Shown in pieces: positions 35,932 through 45,012 of a DNA stretch of 53,690 nucleotides (its first letter is position 1; every line of letters starts with the position of its first letter). The notes beneath the pieces are model-generated. The model had not been told where the DNA came from, ran no database searches, and was given only the letters and a program-made list of their open reading frames with translations. The stretch is from an uncultured Eubacteriales bacterium. Its GTDB lineage: Bacteria; Bacillota; Clostridia; TANB77; CAG-508. The stretch is from the NCBI GenBank assembly GCA_949288175.1, contig CASEIV010000010.1, forward strand, positions 1 to 53,690, read 5' to 3'. A program made the translations under genes and the position numbers.

Positions 35932-36378
35932 ATGCAAGGTGAAAAAGGTATTACATTAATATCTATAACAATATATGTAATTGTAATGCTTATTGTTGTA
36001 TCTGTCATTACTGTATTAACATCATATTTTTATACAAATGTTGATATTAATTCTGTAAGTGAAGATTTAAATCAGCAATATACAAAATTTAATTCCTATT
36101 TTACAGAAGAAGTAAATAAAAAAGGGAATAAATTATTAAAAATAGGACAAATAGAATCAGACACAGGAAATCAAAACTATATTATTTTTTCAAGTGGAAA
36201 CCAGTATACATACGTACCACAAAATCAAGGGATATATAGAAATCAAGTAAAAATTGCACAAAATATAACAGGCTGTACTTTTAGTAGTAAGAAAGAAGCA
36301 AATGGAAAAACAACAATAACGGTTACGATAACAGGAAAGAATTTTGAAAAAACGACAACCTATACATTAATAGAGTAA
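35932..36378 (+). CDS. Minor pilin-like protein
   Basis: The 148-residue protein begins MQGEKG then ITLISITIYVIVMLIVVSVI, a prepilin N-terminus with Ser at +5. The soluble domain (FNSYFTEEVNKKG, IIFSSGNQYTYVPQNQGIYR, GCTFSS) resembles PilW/GspJ-type minor pseudopilins in length and position. It has a AGGAGAG ribosome binding site 12 bp after the previous gene and precedes pilB. Confidence 0.75.
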   Translation: MQGEKGITLISITIYVIVMLIVVSVITVLTSYFYTNVDINSVSEDLNQQYTKFNSYFTEEVNKKGNKLLKIGQIESDTGNQNYIIFSSGNQYTYVPQNQGIYRNQVKIAQNITGCTFSSKKEANGKTTITVTITGKNFEKTTTYTLIE

Positions 36379-36406
36379 GGAAATAATCCTTAGGAAAGGA
36401 ATGTGA

Positions 36407-38044
36407 GTGGATATGGATTTAAAAAGAAGACAACCAATTGGTGTGGAATTAGTAAAAAGAGGAGTTGTGGATGAAGAGGACATTGAAAGAGCATTAGAAT
36501 ATCAAAGACAACATCCTAATGTGAAAATTGGTGATTGTTTATATGAATTAGATGCATGTGACCCATATAAATTAATTACAGCAATTGGAGAAATATTAGG
36601 AGAAAAAGGAACATTGTTAAGTAGAACTTCTATTAAAATTGATGTAGAAGATTATATTTCTTTAGATATTGCGAAAAAAAATAAAGCAATTCCGTTTGAA
36701 ATAGAAAATGGAAAAATTAAAGTATGTTTTGCTAATACTGTTAACAAAAAAAGTATAGAAACAATTCGATTATTACTTTTAAACAAAGGATTAATCATGG
36801 AGCCATATATAACCTTTGAGAAAGATATTGTACAAATCTTAAAATCTTTGGAAGGAAAGGCAAATGCAGATATCCATGAATCAGGAGTAACGGTTATCAA
36901 TTTAGTAGATAGTATTATCAAAACTGGTATTGAAAAAAGAGCAAGTGATATTCATATAGAGCCAATGGCAACGTCAGTACGTGTTAGATACAGAATTGAT
37001 GGTGAACTATTTACAGCAGCAAATTTAGATAAAGAAAAACAACAACAAATTATCGGAAGATTGAAAGCAATTTCCAATATGCACCAAGAAAAACAAGAAT
37101 CACAAGATGGTAGAATTTTACTTTATGAAGATTATAATATCCGTGTATCTTCACAACCAAATGTCTATGGAGAAAAATTTGTTTTAAGATTATTAAAGAA
37201 AAATGCCAATATCAAAAATATATTTGACTTAGGGTATTATGGAGAAGAAGAAGAATTTAAAAAGAGTGTTAATAAGAGAAATAGTATTACCATTATGGCA
37301 GCACCAACAGGAGAAGGAAAAACAACCTCTCTATATAGTATTATTGATTATTTAAACAAACCAGAAATTAATATTACAACTATTGAAGACCCAGTTGAAA
37401 TTCGAATCCCAGGATTAAACCAAATAGAAATTGATAATCGAACAACTTTTGCAGGTGCATTAAGAACCGTATTAAGACAAGACCCAGATATTATATTAGT
37501 AGGAGAAATTAGAGATAAAGAAACAGCTGAAATAGCAGTACAAGCTGGACAAACAGGACATTATGTATTATCAACCATCCATACAATTGATAGTATAGAG
37601 GTTATCAATCGATTAAGAAAAATTGGTGTATCAGATTATGATATTGCCAGTACACTATCTACAGCGATTTCACAGAGATTGGTAAGAAGAATTTGTCCAA
37701 AATGTAAACGTGAAAGGGAGTTCACAGAAGAGGAAAAAGACATCATAACCAATATTCTAGGAAAATATAGAGAAAAAGTAGATTTTAAAGATTTGAAAAC
37801 TTATGATTCACTAGGTTGTGATTATTGTAACGGAACAGGTTTTTATGATAGAATAGGAATTTTTGAAATCTTAAATATTACAGATGAACTGAAAGAACTA
37901 ATTGTTTCAGGTGCATCCAGTATGGAACTTAGAAAAAAAGCATTAGAAGAAAATTATAAACCATTAATTGTAGATGGAATTAAAAAAGTACTAAAAGGAG
38001 AAACAACACTAGAAGAACTAAATAAGAAATTGCTATTTTTCTAA
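36407..38044 (+). CDS. pilB: Type IV pilus extension ATPase PilB
   Basis: The 545-residue protein has a GspE/PilB N-terminal domain (IGVELVKRGVVDEEDIERAL), then the ATPase core: Walker A APTGEGKTTS, Asp box EDPVEIRIPGLNQ, Walker B ILVGEIRDKETAEIA and the His box GHYVLSTIHT. The four-cysteine zinc motif CPKCKRERE ... CDYCNGTGFY is typical of extension ATPases. It powers pilin assembly at the inner membrane. A GTG start at 36407 is six bases from AAAGGA; ATG at 36413 is an alternative. Confidence 0.95.
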   Translation: MDMDLKRRQPIGVELVKRGVVDEEDIERALEYQRQHPNVKIGDCLYELDACDPYKLITAIGEILGEKGTLLSRTSIKIDVEDYISLDIAKKNKAIPFEIENGKIKVCFANTVNKKSIETIRLLLLNKGLIMEPYITFEKDIVQILKSLEGKANADIHESGVTVINLVDSIIKTGIEKRASDIHIEPMATSVRVRYRIDGELFTAANLDKEKQQQIIGRLKAISNMHQEKQESQDGRILLYEDYNIRVSSQPNVYGEKFVLRLLKKNANIKNIFDLGYYGEEEEFKKSVNKRNSITIMAAPTGEGKTTSLYSIIDYLNKPEINITTIEDPVEIRIPGLNQIEIDNRTTFAGALRTVLRQDPDIILVGEIRDKETAEIAVQAGQTGHYVLSTIHTIDSIEVINRLRKIGVSDYDIASTLSTAISQRLVRRICPKCKREREFTEEEKDIITNILGKYREKVDFKDLKTYDSLGCDYCNGTGFYDRIGIFEILNITDELKELIVSGASSMELRKKALEENYKPLIVDGIKKVLKGETTLEELNKKLLFF

Positions 38045-38127
38045 TATGATGATAGGAAAATACAATTTTGTGATGAAGAAAAAGTAGCAGTCTAAAACTT
38101 TTTAGAAGACTAAGGGGGAATTGAGAA

Positions 38128-39231
38128 ATGAATATGGATAAAATCCTAGATATAGCAATAGAAAAAGATGCATCAGATGTTCACATGATATGTGGAAATA
38201 AACCAATGCTTAGAATAGCAAGAGATTTGGTTGAAATAGAAGGAATGAAAGAATTAACAGAAGAAGATATGTCAGAAGCATATGATTATTTGGTAAGAGG
38301 AAATGTGGATAAAGATGAAGTGTATCATTCAACTCAAAAATTAGATTTATCATATGAATACAAAGATATTCGTTTAAGGGTAAATATTTCATCTTCTGAT
38401 GAAATTCCAACATGTACATTAAGACTTATCAAAAATGAATTACCACCTTATGAATCTTTGGGAATCCCTGATGTGGTAAGAAGAATGACATATCAACCAC
38501 AAGGATTAATTCTAGTTACAGGAAAAACAAACTCTGGTAAAAGTACAACCTTAAATTCTATGATAGACTATATCAATGAAAATCAAAATAAAAAGATTTT
38601 AACACTGGAAAACCCAATTGAGTATAAACATCATTCTAAAAAATCATTAATTGTTCAAAAAGAAGTTGGAAGAGGAAGAGATGTATTAACATTTAGTGAT
38701 GGTGTAAAAAACTCTTTAAGAGAAGACTGCGATATACTAGTGATTGGAGAGATTAGAGATAGAACAACGATGGAAGCTGCTATCGAAATGGCAGAGTCAG
38801 GGCACTTGGTAATTGGAACTTTGCATACAAAATCTTGTGCAGAAACAATTGATAGAATGATAAACTTTTATGAAGTAAGAGATCAAGCAAGTATAAAATA
38901 TTTGTTATCTGCTTTATTAAAATTAGTTGTTTCACAAAGATTATTAAAAGGAATTGATGGAAAATTAGTTTTAGTTCCAGAAGTAATGGTGGTAGATAAT
39001 ATTGTTGCAGGTATTATCAGAAAGGAAAAATTAAGTGTATCTGAAATAGAAGATGCCATACAAAGTAACTTAGAAAAAGGAAGCATAGGATTAATCAATT
39101 CTTTAGCAGAACTTTTTGTAGAAGACAAAATTACACTAGAACAAGCAAAATCACAAATAGAAGAAAAAAATCAAGAAATTTTAAATAGGACAATCATGCA
39201 ATTAAAAATCAAAAAAAATACGAATAATTAA
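38128..39231 (+). CDS. pilT: Type IV pilus retraction ATPase PilT
   Basis: The 367-residue protein has Walker A GKTNSGKSTT, TLENPIEYKH, Walker B ILVIGEIRDRTTMEAAIEMA and the His box GHLVIGTLHT, without the zinc motif of PilB. The length and AIRNLIRE-like end region (QLKIKKNTNN after helices) fit PilT, which disassembles the fibre for twitching. It sits between pilB and pilC with spacing of 83 and 16 bp. Confidence 0.93.
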   Translation: MNMDKILDIAIEKDASDVHMICGNKPMLRIARDLVEIEGMKELTEEDMSEAYDYLVRGNVDKDEVYHSTQKLDLSYEYKDIRLRVNISSSDEIPTCTLRLIKNELPPYESLGIPDVVRRMTYQPQGLILVTGKTNSGKSTTLNSMIDYINENQNKKILTLENPIEYKHHSKKSLIVQKEVGRGRDVLTFSDGVKNSLREDCDILVIGEIRDRTTMEAAIEMAESGHLVIGTLHTKSCAETIDRMINFYEVRDQASIKYLLSALLKLVVSQRLLKGIDGKLVLVPEVMVVDNIVAGIIRKEKLSVSEIEDAIQSNLEKGSIGLINSLAELFVEDKITLEQAKSQIEEKNQEILNRTIMQLKIKKNTNN

Positions 39232-39247
39232 TAACGGGAGGTAAAAC

Positions 39248-40594
39248 ATGCCAACTTATGTATATAGGGCAATGACAAAATCTGGTTTGATTGTTAGAAA
39301 TAAAATAGAGTCACCAAGCAGACAGAATTTGTTAAAAACATTAAAAGGTAATGGACTAGTACCAATTGATGTTCAACAAATTCGATATGTAGGAAAACAG
39401 AAAAAAAAGGCAAAGAAAAATATTACCAATATAGAAGAAATTATGAAAAATGTAAATACCACCAATATAGGAAAAAGCAAACCAAAACAATTATCCACAA
39501 AAGAAAAAATCAACCTATATTTTGCAAAAACAGAAAAAATAACAACAAGAGATATTATGATATTTACACAAAACTTTTATTTATTGAAAAAAGCCAACTT
39601 TAACAATATACATGCATTAGACACCATTATTCAAAGTACAGAGAATGTATCTTTTAGAGGAATTTTAGAAGATATATTAGCAGGTGTTGAAGCAGGAGAA
39701 AATATGTATACAACAATGGAATATTATTCTAATATATTTCCATATATATATGTTAATATGATAAAAGTAGGAGAATTGTCAGGCTCTCTTACAAATTCAT
39801 TAGAACAAGCAGTAAAATATTTGGATGAATCAGATGCCTTAAATAGAAAATTAAAATCAATTTTGATACCGAATATCATTCAATTTGTATTACTATTGGT
39901 TATGCTTTTTGTAGGAACATTGGTTGCAATTCCTACTATTCAAGGTATTTTTGATGAATTGGGAACAGAAGAAGAATTGCCAGCTATTACTTTATGGTTT
40001 GCAGATGTCGTCGATATGATAATAGCTTATTGGTATATACCAGTGATGATCATAGCCATTATTGCAGGCGCTATCTTGTTCTATATTAATACACCAAAAG
40101 GAAAATATAACTTCCATTATTTTAAATACAAAATGCCAATTTTTGGAGAGTTAATATTTGCATTAGATTTCTCAAGATTTTTAAAGGCCATGTTGTTAAA
40201 CTTAAGAAATGGAATGAGAATACAGGACTCTATAGAAGTTAGTAAAAATGTTGTAAAAAACTATGTTATGTTGTCTATGATAGAAACTTCTATCAATAAT
40301 ATGTTAACAGGTGCTTCATGGATAGAACCATTTGAGGAATCAGGTTTAGCAAAACCAATGATAACAGAAATGTTGAAAATTGGTATGCAAACAGACTTAG
40401 CAGAAATGATGGAAAAATTAGTAGAATATATGCAAATTGATATTGACAATATTATGGAAAAGATTATGAAAGTTTTACCACAAGTTGTTTATGCAATTGT
40501 TGGTGTTGTTTTAATTTTCTTCGTATTAGTTGTATTAGTGCCATGTATTCAAGTATATATGGGAAATTTCTTATTCTCAGCATATGGTGTATAA
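39248..40594 (+). CDS. pilC: Type IV pilus platform protein PilC
   Basis: The 448-residue protein has a short N-terminal domain starting PTYVYRAMTKSGLIVRNKIE, a basic linker, then two GspF-type helical repeats with membrane segments (FVLLLVMLFVGTLVAIPTIQ; VVYAIVGVVLIFFVLVVLVP) and the motifs GVEAGENMYTTMEYY and VGELSGSLTNSLEQAVKYLD. PilC is the inner-membrane rotor or platform coupling PilB/PilT to pilin. It is the last gene of the pilus block. Confidence 0.93.
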   Translation: MPTYVYRAMTKSGLIVRNKIESPSRQNLLKTLKGNGLVPIDVQQIRYVGKQKKKAKKNITNIEEIMKNVNTTNIGKSKPKQLSTKEKINLYFAKTEKITTRDIMIFTQNFYLLKKANFNNIHALDTIIQSTENVSFRGILEDILAGVEAGENMYTTMEYYSNIFPYIYVNMIKVGELSGSLTNSLEQAVKYLDESDALNRKLKSILIPNIIQFVLLLVMLFVGTLVAIPTIQGIFDELGTEEELPAITLWFADVVDMIIAYWYIPVMIIAIIAGAILFYINTPKGKYNFHYFKYKMPIFGELIFALDFSRFLKAMLLNLRNGMRIQDSIEVSKNVVKNYVMLSMIETSINNMLTGASWIEPFEESGLAKPMITEMLKIGMQTDLAEMMEKLVEYMQIDIDNIMEKIMKVLPQVVYAIVGVVLIFFVLVVLVPCIQVYMGNFLFSAYGV

Positions 40595-40645
40595 TCACCA
40601 ATATATAAATATTTTTTAACATTCTCGGTTACCTTATATTGCGTT

Positions 40646-40721
40646 TTACAAATTCTAAAAATAAAACCGCAACAATACCTGGAAACAGGACCCTTTACGG
40701 TTTTATTTTAAGAATTTGTAG
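40646..40721. repeat. Inverted repeat downstream of pilC
   Basis: Arms of 24 bp (40646-40669, 40698-40721; one mismatch, one G-U) around a 28-nt loop containing CCTGGAAACAGG. There is no T run after it. It is the only structure visible in the 332-bp gap 40595-40926 besides the ROK promoter; a 62-codon frame across it has no family resemblance and reads through the hairpin. Confidence 0.75.
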
Positions 40722-40837
40722 AACTATTCCGGTCACATTCGAAAGATTAAAAAATATTTATATATTGTTTTTTTATTTAATAATTAAAACAAATCACTTA
40801 TCTTATAATAATTTTGGAACGATTTAGTATATCACTA

Positions 40838-40866
40838 TTGTTCAAAAAAATGTTATGTGATATAAT
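40838..40866 (+). promoter_or_regulatory. Promoter of the ROK kinase gene
   Basis: TTGTTC (40838-40843), 17 bases, perfect TATAAT (40861-40866), 60 bp before the start codon. Confidence 0.75.
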
Positions 40867-40926
40867 CAAAACACAAGTAGAAAGATAGGAATTATTATAA
40901 AAATTTAAGAAAGTGGTGAACCTAAA

Positions 40927-41829
40927 ATGAAGATAGGAATTGATTTAGGTGGTAGTCATATTGCCATAGGCATTGTGGATAACAAAGGAAAAATATTAGA
41001 AAAAGTTGAAAAACGAATTACAGGGATAGAGAAAAGCACAATTAAAAAAGTGATAGAAGAATATATTATAGAAAAAACAACAAATTTTTTAAAGCAATAT
41101 AAAATTACAGAAATGGGAATTGCCATACCAGGAACCGTAAAAAAGGAAACAGTTGTAAAATCTGTTAATTTGGGACTAGAAAATTATGAAATTGTGAAAA
41201 ATTTACAAGAAAAAATACAATTACCAATAAAAATTCGAAATGATGCCAAATGTGCAGCATTGGCTGAAAGTACATATGGTACATTGAAATCATATGATAG
41301 AAGTATATTTCTAACTTTAGGAACAGGAATTGGTGGAGCAGTTATTATCCATGATAAATTATTAGATACAGGAGAATTACCTGGATGTGAATTTGGACAT
41401 ATGTTAATAGAAAAAAACGGAAAGTTATGTAAGTGTGGGAAAAAAGGCTGTTGGGAAACATATGCTTCTATGAAAGCTTTTAAAGATAATTTAAGAGAAA
41501 TTTTAAATTTAGATGAAAAAACTAGTGGAAAAGAACTATTGGACATGTTAAGAAAAATAGACAAAAACCATCCTAAATTTATACAAATCAATAAATTAAT
41601 TGAGCAATATGTCGATTACTTAAGTATTGGTATAGCTAATTTAGTAAATATTTTTGAACCAGAAGCCATTGGAATTGGTGGAAGTTTTGTATTTTATGAA
41701 GAGATTTTCTTAGAAAAATTGAAAACGAAATTATTAAAGGAAAATTTACTATTTAATGAGAGAAAAGAAATCATTATTCAAACGGCTATATTAAATAATG
41801 ATGCAGGTATGATTGGAGCAATATTGTAG
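40927..41829 (+). CDS. ROK family sugar kinase (glucokinase-like)
   Basis: The 300-residue protein has the ATP phosphate motif IGIDLGGSHIAIGIVD, the catalytic region IRNDAKCAALAE, the GTGIGGAVI motif and the zinc signature CKCGKKGCWE with the preceding CEFGHM. These define a ROK kinase; glucose is the likely but not proven substrate. It shares a transcript with the transketolase subunit downstream, so a role in sugar entry to central carbon metabolism is plausible. Confidence 0.9.
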   Translation: MKIGIDLGGSHIAIGIVDNKGKILEKVEKRITGIEKSTIKKVIEEYIIEKTTNFLKQYKITEMGIAIPGTVKKETVVKSVNLGLENYEIVKNLQEKIQLPIKIRNDAKCAALAESTYGTLKSYDRSIFLTLGTGIGGAVIIHDKLLDTGELPGCEFGHMLIEKNGKLCKCGKKGCWETYASMKAFKDNLREILNLDEKTSGKELLDMLRKIDKNHPKFIQINKLIEQYVDYLSIGIANLVNIFEPEAIGIGGSFVFYEEIFLEKLKTKLLKENLLFNERKEIIIQTAILNNDAGMIGAIL

Positions 41830-41883
41830 GCCTAAAATGTTTGAACAATAACAAAATATAAGAGAATGAAAGGAGAGAGTTTC

Positions 41884-42813
41884 ATGAAAGAAGAAAAAAA
41901 AGCTACAAGACAAAGTTATGGAGAAATGTTAGAGAAATTAGGAGAGGAAAACCCAAATATTGTGGTATTAGATGCAGACCTATCAGCAGCAACGAAAACG
42001 AGTATTTTTGCTAAAAAATTTCCAGATAGATTTTTTGATATGGGAATTGCAGAGGCAAATATGATGGGAGTGGCAGCAGGTATGGCATCTTGTGGAAAAA
42101 TACCATATGTTAGTACTTTTGCAGCTTTTGCGGCAGGACGTGCTTATGACCAAATACGTTCTAGTATTTGTTATCCAAATCTAAATGTTAAAATATGTGC
42201 AACACATTGTGGAATTACAGTAGGGGAAGATGGTGCAACACACCAAATGTTAGAAGACTTAGCTTTAATGAGGGCTTTACCCAATATGACAGTTTTATGC
42301 CCATCTGATGATGTAGAAACAAAATATTTAATAAAGGAAATTTCAAAAATAGAAGGACCTGTATATGTGAGATTAGCAAGATTGGCAACACCAGGAATCT
42401 ATGAAGAAAATCAAACATTTGAAATTGGAAAAGCAGTACAAATAGGAGAAGGAACAGATGCTACCGTTTTTGCAACAGGTGTGGTTGTGCCAGAAGCATT
42501 AAAAGCAAAAGAACTTCTTGAAAAAGAAGGTATTCATATTAGAGTTGTGGATATGCATACGATTAAACCAATTGATAAAGAAATGATTATTAAATCTGCA
42601 AAAGAAACAAAAAAATTAATATCTATTGAAGACCATAGTGTGATTGGAGGATTGGGAAGTGCCATTAGTGAAGTCTTAACAGAAGAATATCCTTGTAAAT
42701 TGGTTAGAATGGGAATCAAAGATACTTTTGGAAAATCTGGAAATGCAGTAGAATTGCTAAAATATTTTGGCTTAACTAGTGAGAAAATTGTTGAGATAAT
42801 AAAAAATAGTTAA
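41884..42813 (+). CDS. Transketolase, C-terminal subunit (split type)
   Basis: The roughly 309-residue protein covers the pyrimidine-binding and C-terminal domains of transketolase: VVLDADLSAATKTSIFAKKF, GIAEANMMGVAAGMA, VSTFAAFAAGRAYDQIR, EDGATHQMLEDLALMRALPN and the C-terminal EDHSVIGGLGSAISEVL. It must pair with a separate thiamine-diphosphate-binding N-terminal subunit, usually the gene just upstream; here the upstream gene is a ROK kinase and no N-terminal subunit is in the window. The start at 41884 follows AAAGGAGAG; an ATG at 41866 lies before that site. Confidence 0.9.
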   Translation: MKEEKKATRQSYGEMLEKLGEENPNIVVLDADLSAATKTSIFAKKFPDRFFDMGIAEANMMGVAAGMASCGKIPYVSTFAAFAAGRAYDQIRSSICYPNLNVKICATHCGITVGEDGATHQMLEDLALMRALPNMTVLCPSDDVETKYLIKEISKIEGPVYVRLARLATPGIYEENQTFEIGKAVQIGEGTDATVFATGVVVPEALKAKELLEKEGIHIRVVDMHTIKPIDKEMIIKSAKETKKLISIEDHSVIGGLGSAISEVLTEEYPCKLVRMGIKDTFGKSGNAVELLKYFGLTSEKIVEIIKNS

Positions 42814-42825
42814 AGAGGAGAAAAT

Positions 42826-43179
42826 ATGGAAGCAGAAGAGAAAAAAAGAGAAACAGATAAAAATGTGAAAAGATTGCAAGATGAAATTATGGCTAGTATA
42901 AAAAGTATTTATCAATCAATAGAAAATATTGGAAAGGTAAATAAAGAAGTAGCACAAATGCTTATAACTAGGATTCAGACACTAAGAGCAGATACGGATA
43001 ATAAACAAATGCAACCATTCGAGATACTTAGTGAACTTATGTCTATACAAAGAGAAATCATTGGTATCTTAGATACGGATTATTATAAGCAAACCACAAT
43101 GTATTTTCAAACTAGTAAGAAAGAACTGACAAATATCTATATGGATAGATGGAAGGGATGTAGATTTACCAATATTTGA
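42826..43179 (+). CDS. Small helical protein of unknown function
   Basis: The 117-residue protein is charged and helical, with a likely coiled coil over residues 1-60 (EAEEKKRETDKNVKRLQDEI). It has no signal peptide and no recognised motif. It follows the transketolase subunit by 12 bp with an AGAGGAG ribosome binding site and is closed by a strong terminator, so it is the third gene of that operon. Confidence 0.65.
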   Translation: MEAEEKKRETDKNVKRLQDEIMASIKSIYQSIENIGKVNKEVAQMLITRIQTLRADTDNKQMQPFEILSELMSIQREIIGILDTDYYKQTTMYFQTSKKELTNIYMDRWKGCRFTNI

Positions 43180-43272
43180 AACAAGAAGGTATATGTATAT
43201 ATATATTATGGAGAACACGAATAAACGAAATGTGAATTTTATGTGAAATCTTCGAAATGAAGAAAAACGGAG

Positions 43273-43321
43273 AAAAACGATAGAAAATGCAAAAAATCCA
43301 ACATTTTCTATCGTTTTTTTA
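43273..43321 (+). terminator. Strong intrinsic terminator
   Basis: A 17-bp perfect stem (AAAAACGATAGAAAATG / CATTTTCTATCGTTTTT) with a 12-nt loop and T run. Confidence 0.92.
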
Positions 43322-43332
43322 GGTAAAAACTA

Positions 43333-43361
43333 TTGCAAATTTTGTTCTTTATTGTTATGAT
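43333..43361 (+). promoter_or_regulatory. Promoter of ftsEX
   Basis: TTGCAA (43333-43338), 17 bases, TATGAT (43356-43361), 61 bp before the ftsE start. Confidence 0.72.
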
Positions 43362-43421
43362 TAGATAGAATAAAATATATAATAGAATATTATGCGAAAA
43401 AATAAATAAGGAGAGCAAAAG

Positions 43422-44102
43422 ATGATTGAATTTAGAAATGTCACAAAGACATATGATACAGGTACAAAAGCAGTAAAAAATGCCAATTTCAAAATCGATA
43501 AAGGTGAATTTGCTTTTTTAGTTGGATCTTCAGGAAGTGGAAAATCTACTTTAATCAAATTAATCTTAAAAGAAGAAGAACCAACTTCAGGAAATATTAT
43601 TATCAATGGAAAAGATACTACATTTTTAAAACCAAATAGAATCCCATATTTAAGAAGAAGTATGGGGGTTGTATTTCAAGATTTCAGACTATTACCAGAC
43701 AAAACCGTATATGACAATGTTGCTTATGCAATGTATATTGTAAGAGCAACACCAAGACATATTAGAAGACAAGTTCCAATGGTACTTTCATTAGTTGGAT
43801 TAAGTGGAAAAGCAAAAATGTATCCAAATGAATTATCAGGAGGAGAACAACAAAGAGTTGCTTTAGCGAGAGCTTTGGTAAATAATCCATCTATGCTAAT
43901 TGCAGATGAACCAACAGGAAACTTAGACCCAGATACAGCATGGGATATCATGACATTATTAAATGATATTAATATGAGAGGAACAACCGTTGTTGTAGCA
44001 ACACATGCGAAAGATATTGTGGACAAGATGAAGAAAAGGGTTATTCATGTTAGAAAAGGTGAAATCATAAAAGATGATAAAAAAGGTGGGTATGAACTGT
44101 GA
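43422..44102 (+). CDS. ftsE: Cell division ATP-binding protein FtsE
   Basis: The 226-residue ABC ATPase has Walker A GSSGSGKST, the FtsE-typical GVVFQDFRLLPDKTVYDNVA, signature LSGGEQQRVALARAL and Walker B LIADEPTGNLD. With FtsX it converts ATP hydrolysis into activation of extracellular peptidoglycan hydrolases at the division site. Its stop overlaps the ftsX start. Confidence 0.97.
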   Translation: MIEFRNVTKTYDTGTKAVKNANFKIDKGEFAFLVGSSGSGKSTLIKLILKEEEPTSGNIIINGKDTTFLKPNRIPYLRRSMGVVFQDFRLLPDKTVYDNVAYAMYIVRATPRHIRRQVPMVLSLVGLSGKAKMYPNELSGGEQQRVALARALVNNPSMLIADEPTGNLDPDTAWDIMTLLNDINMRGTTVVVATHAKDIVDKMKKRVIHVRKGEIIKDDKKGGYEL

Positions 44103-45001
44103 AATATAATATATTAGGATATTTAATTGGAGAAGGATTTGGTAACGTATTTAAAAATAAAAAATCAACTGGTGCATCACTTATGATTATGTGTGCAACC
44201 ATGATTATATTTGGTGTATTCTTAATCTTGGGAGAAAATATTAATCACTTTGTACAAGAAGTAGAAGATGCACAAGGAATACAAGTATTTGCAACAAGAG
44301 AGGCAACACCTGAGCAAGTACAAAAATTAGGAGAAGAGATTAATAAAATAAATGGTGTTAATACAACAACATATGTATCAAAAGAAACAGCATTAAATCA
44401 GATGAAAGAAAAATTTTCAGAGCATGAAGAATTTTTAGAAGGATATGAGGGAGAAAATAACATTTTTAGTGATTCATATATCGTAACATTAACAGATTTA
44501 AACTTACTTGACCAAGTAGAAAAAGAAATCAGGAATTTGGAAAATGTGAAAGAAATAACAAGTTCAAATGAAACTGTAACAACATTAATCGACTTGGCAA
44601 ATGGTATCAAAATTGTAACAGGTGTTATTTTAATATTACTAATTATTATTTCAATCTTTATTATTGCTAATACAATTAAGTTGACAGTACATGCAAGAAG
44701 AAAAGAGATATCTATCATGAAATATGTTGGGGCAACAAATGGATTTATTAGATGGCCTTTTATTGTAGAAGGTATGATAATTGGAATTATAGCAAGTGCT
44801 ATTTCTATAGTATTAGTAGCTGTTGCATATAATTTTATTGCTGAACAAATGGTAAATTCTCAATTTATGAAAATGGTAGGCGTAAGTTTAGTAGGATTTT
44901 CAGATATGTTTAGTTCAATCATATTTACATATATGTTATTAGGAATAGGTATAGGAGCCATAGGAAGTATTATTTCTATGAGAAAATATTTAAAAGTATA
45001 A
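44099..45001 (+). CDS. ftsX: Cell division protein FtsX
   Basis: The 300-residue protein has the FtsX plan: a helix near the N-terminus (SLMIMCATMIIFGVFLILGE), an extracellular domain (GIQVFATREATPEQVQKLGE, ETALNQMKEKF) and three C-terminal helices with ARRKEISIMKYVGATNGFIR. It uses a GTG start overlapping the ftsE stop. The extracellular domain normally contacts a coiled-coil hydrolase activator, three of which follow. Confidence 0.95.
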   Translation: MKYNILGYLIGEGFGNVFKNKKSTGASLMIMCATMIIFGVFLILGENINHFVQEVEDAQGIQVFATREATPEQVQKLGEEINKINGVNTTTYVSKETALNQMKEKFSEHEEFLEGYEGENNIFSDSYIVTLTDLNLLDQVEKEIRNLENVKEITSSNETVTTLIDLANGIKIVTGVILILLIIISIFIIANTIKLTVHARRKEISIMKYVGATNGFIRWPFIVEGMIIGIIASAISIVLVAVAYNFIAEQMVNSQFMKMVGVSLVGFSDMFSSIIFTYMLLGIGIGAIGSIISMRKYLKV

Positions 45002-45012
45002 AGGAGTAGAGC

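Noticed and set aside
40639..40827. 62-codon frame after pilC
   Set aside because: It crosses the inverted repeat and has no start signal or recognisable product.
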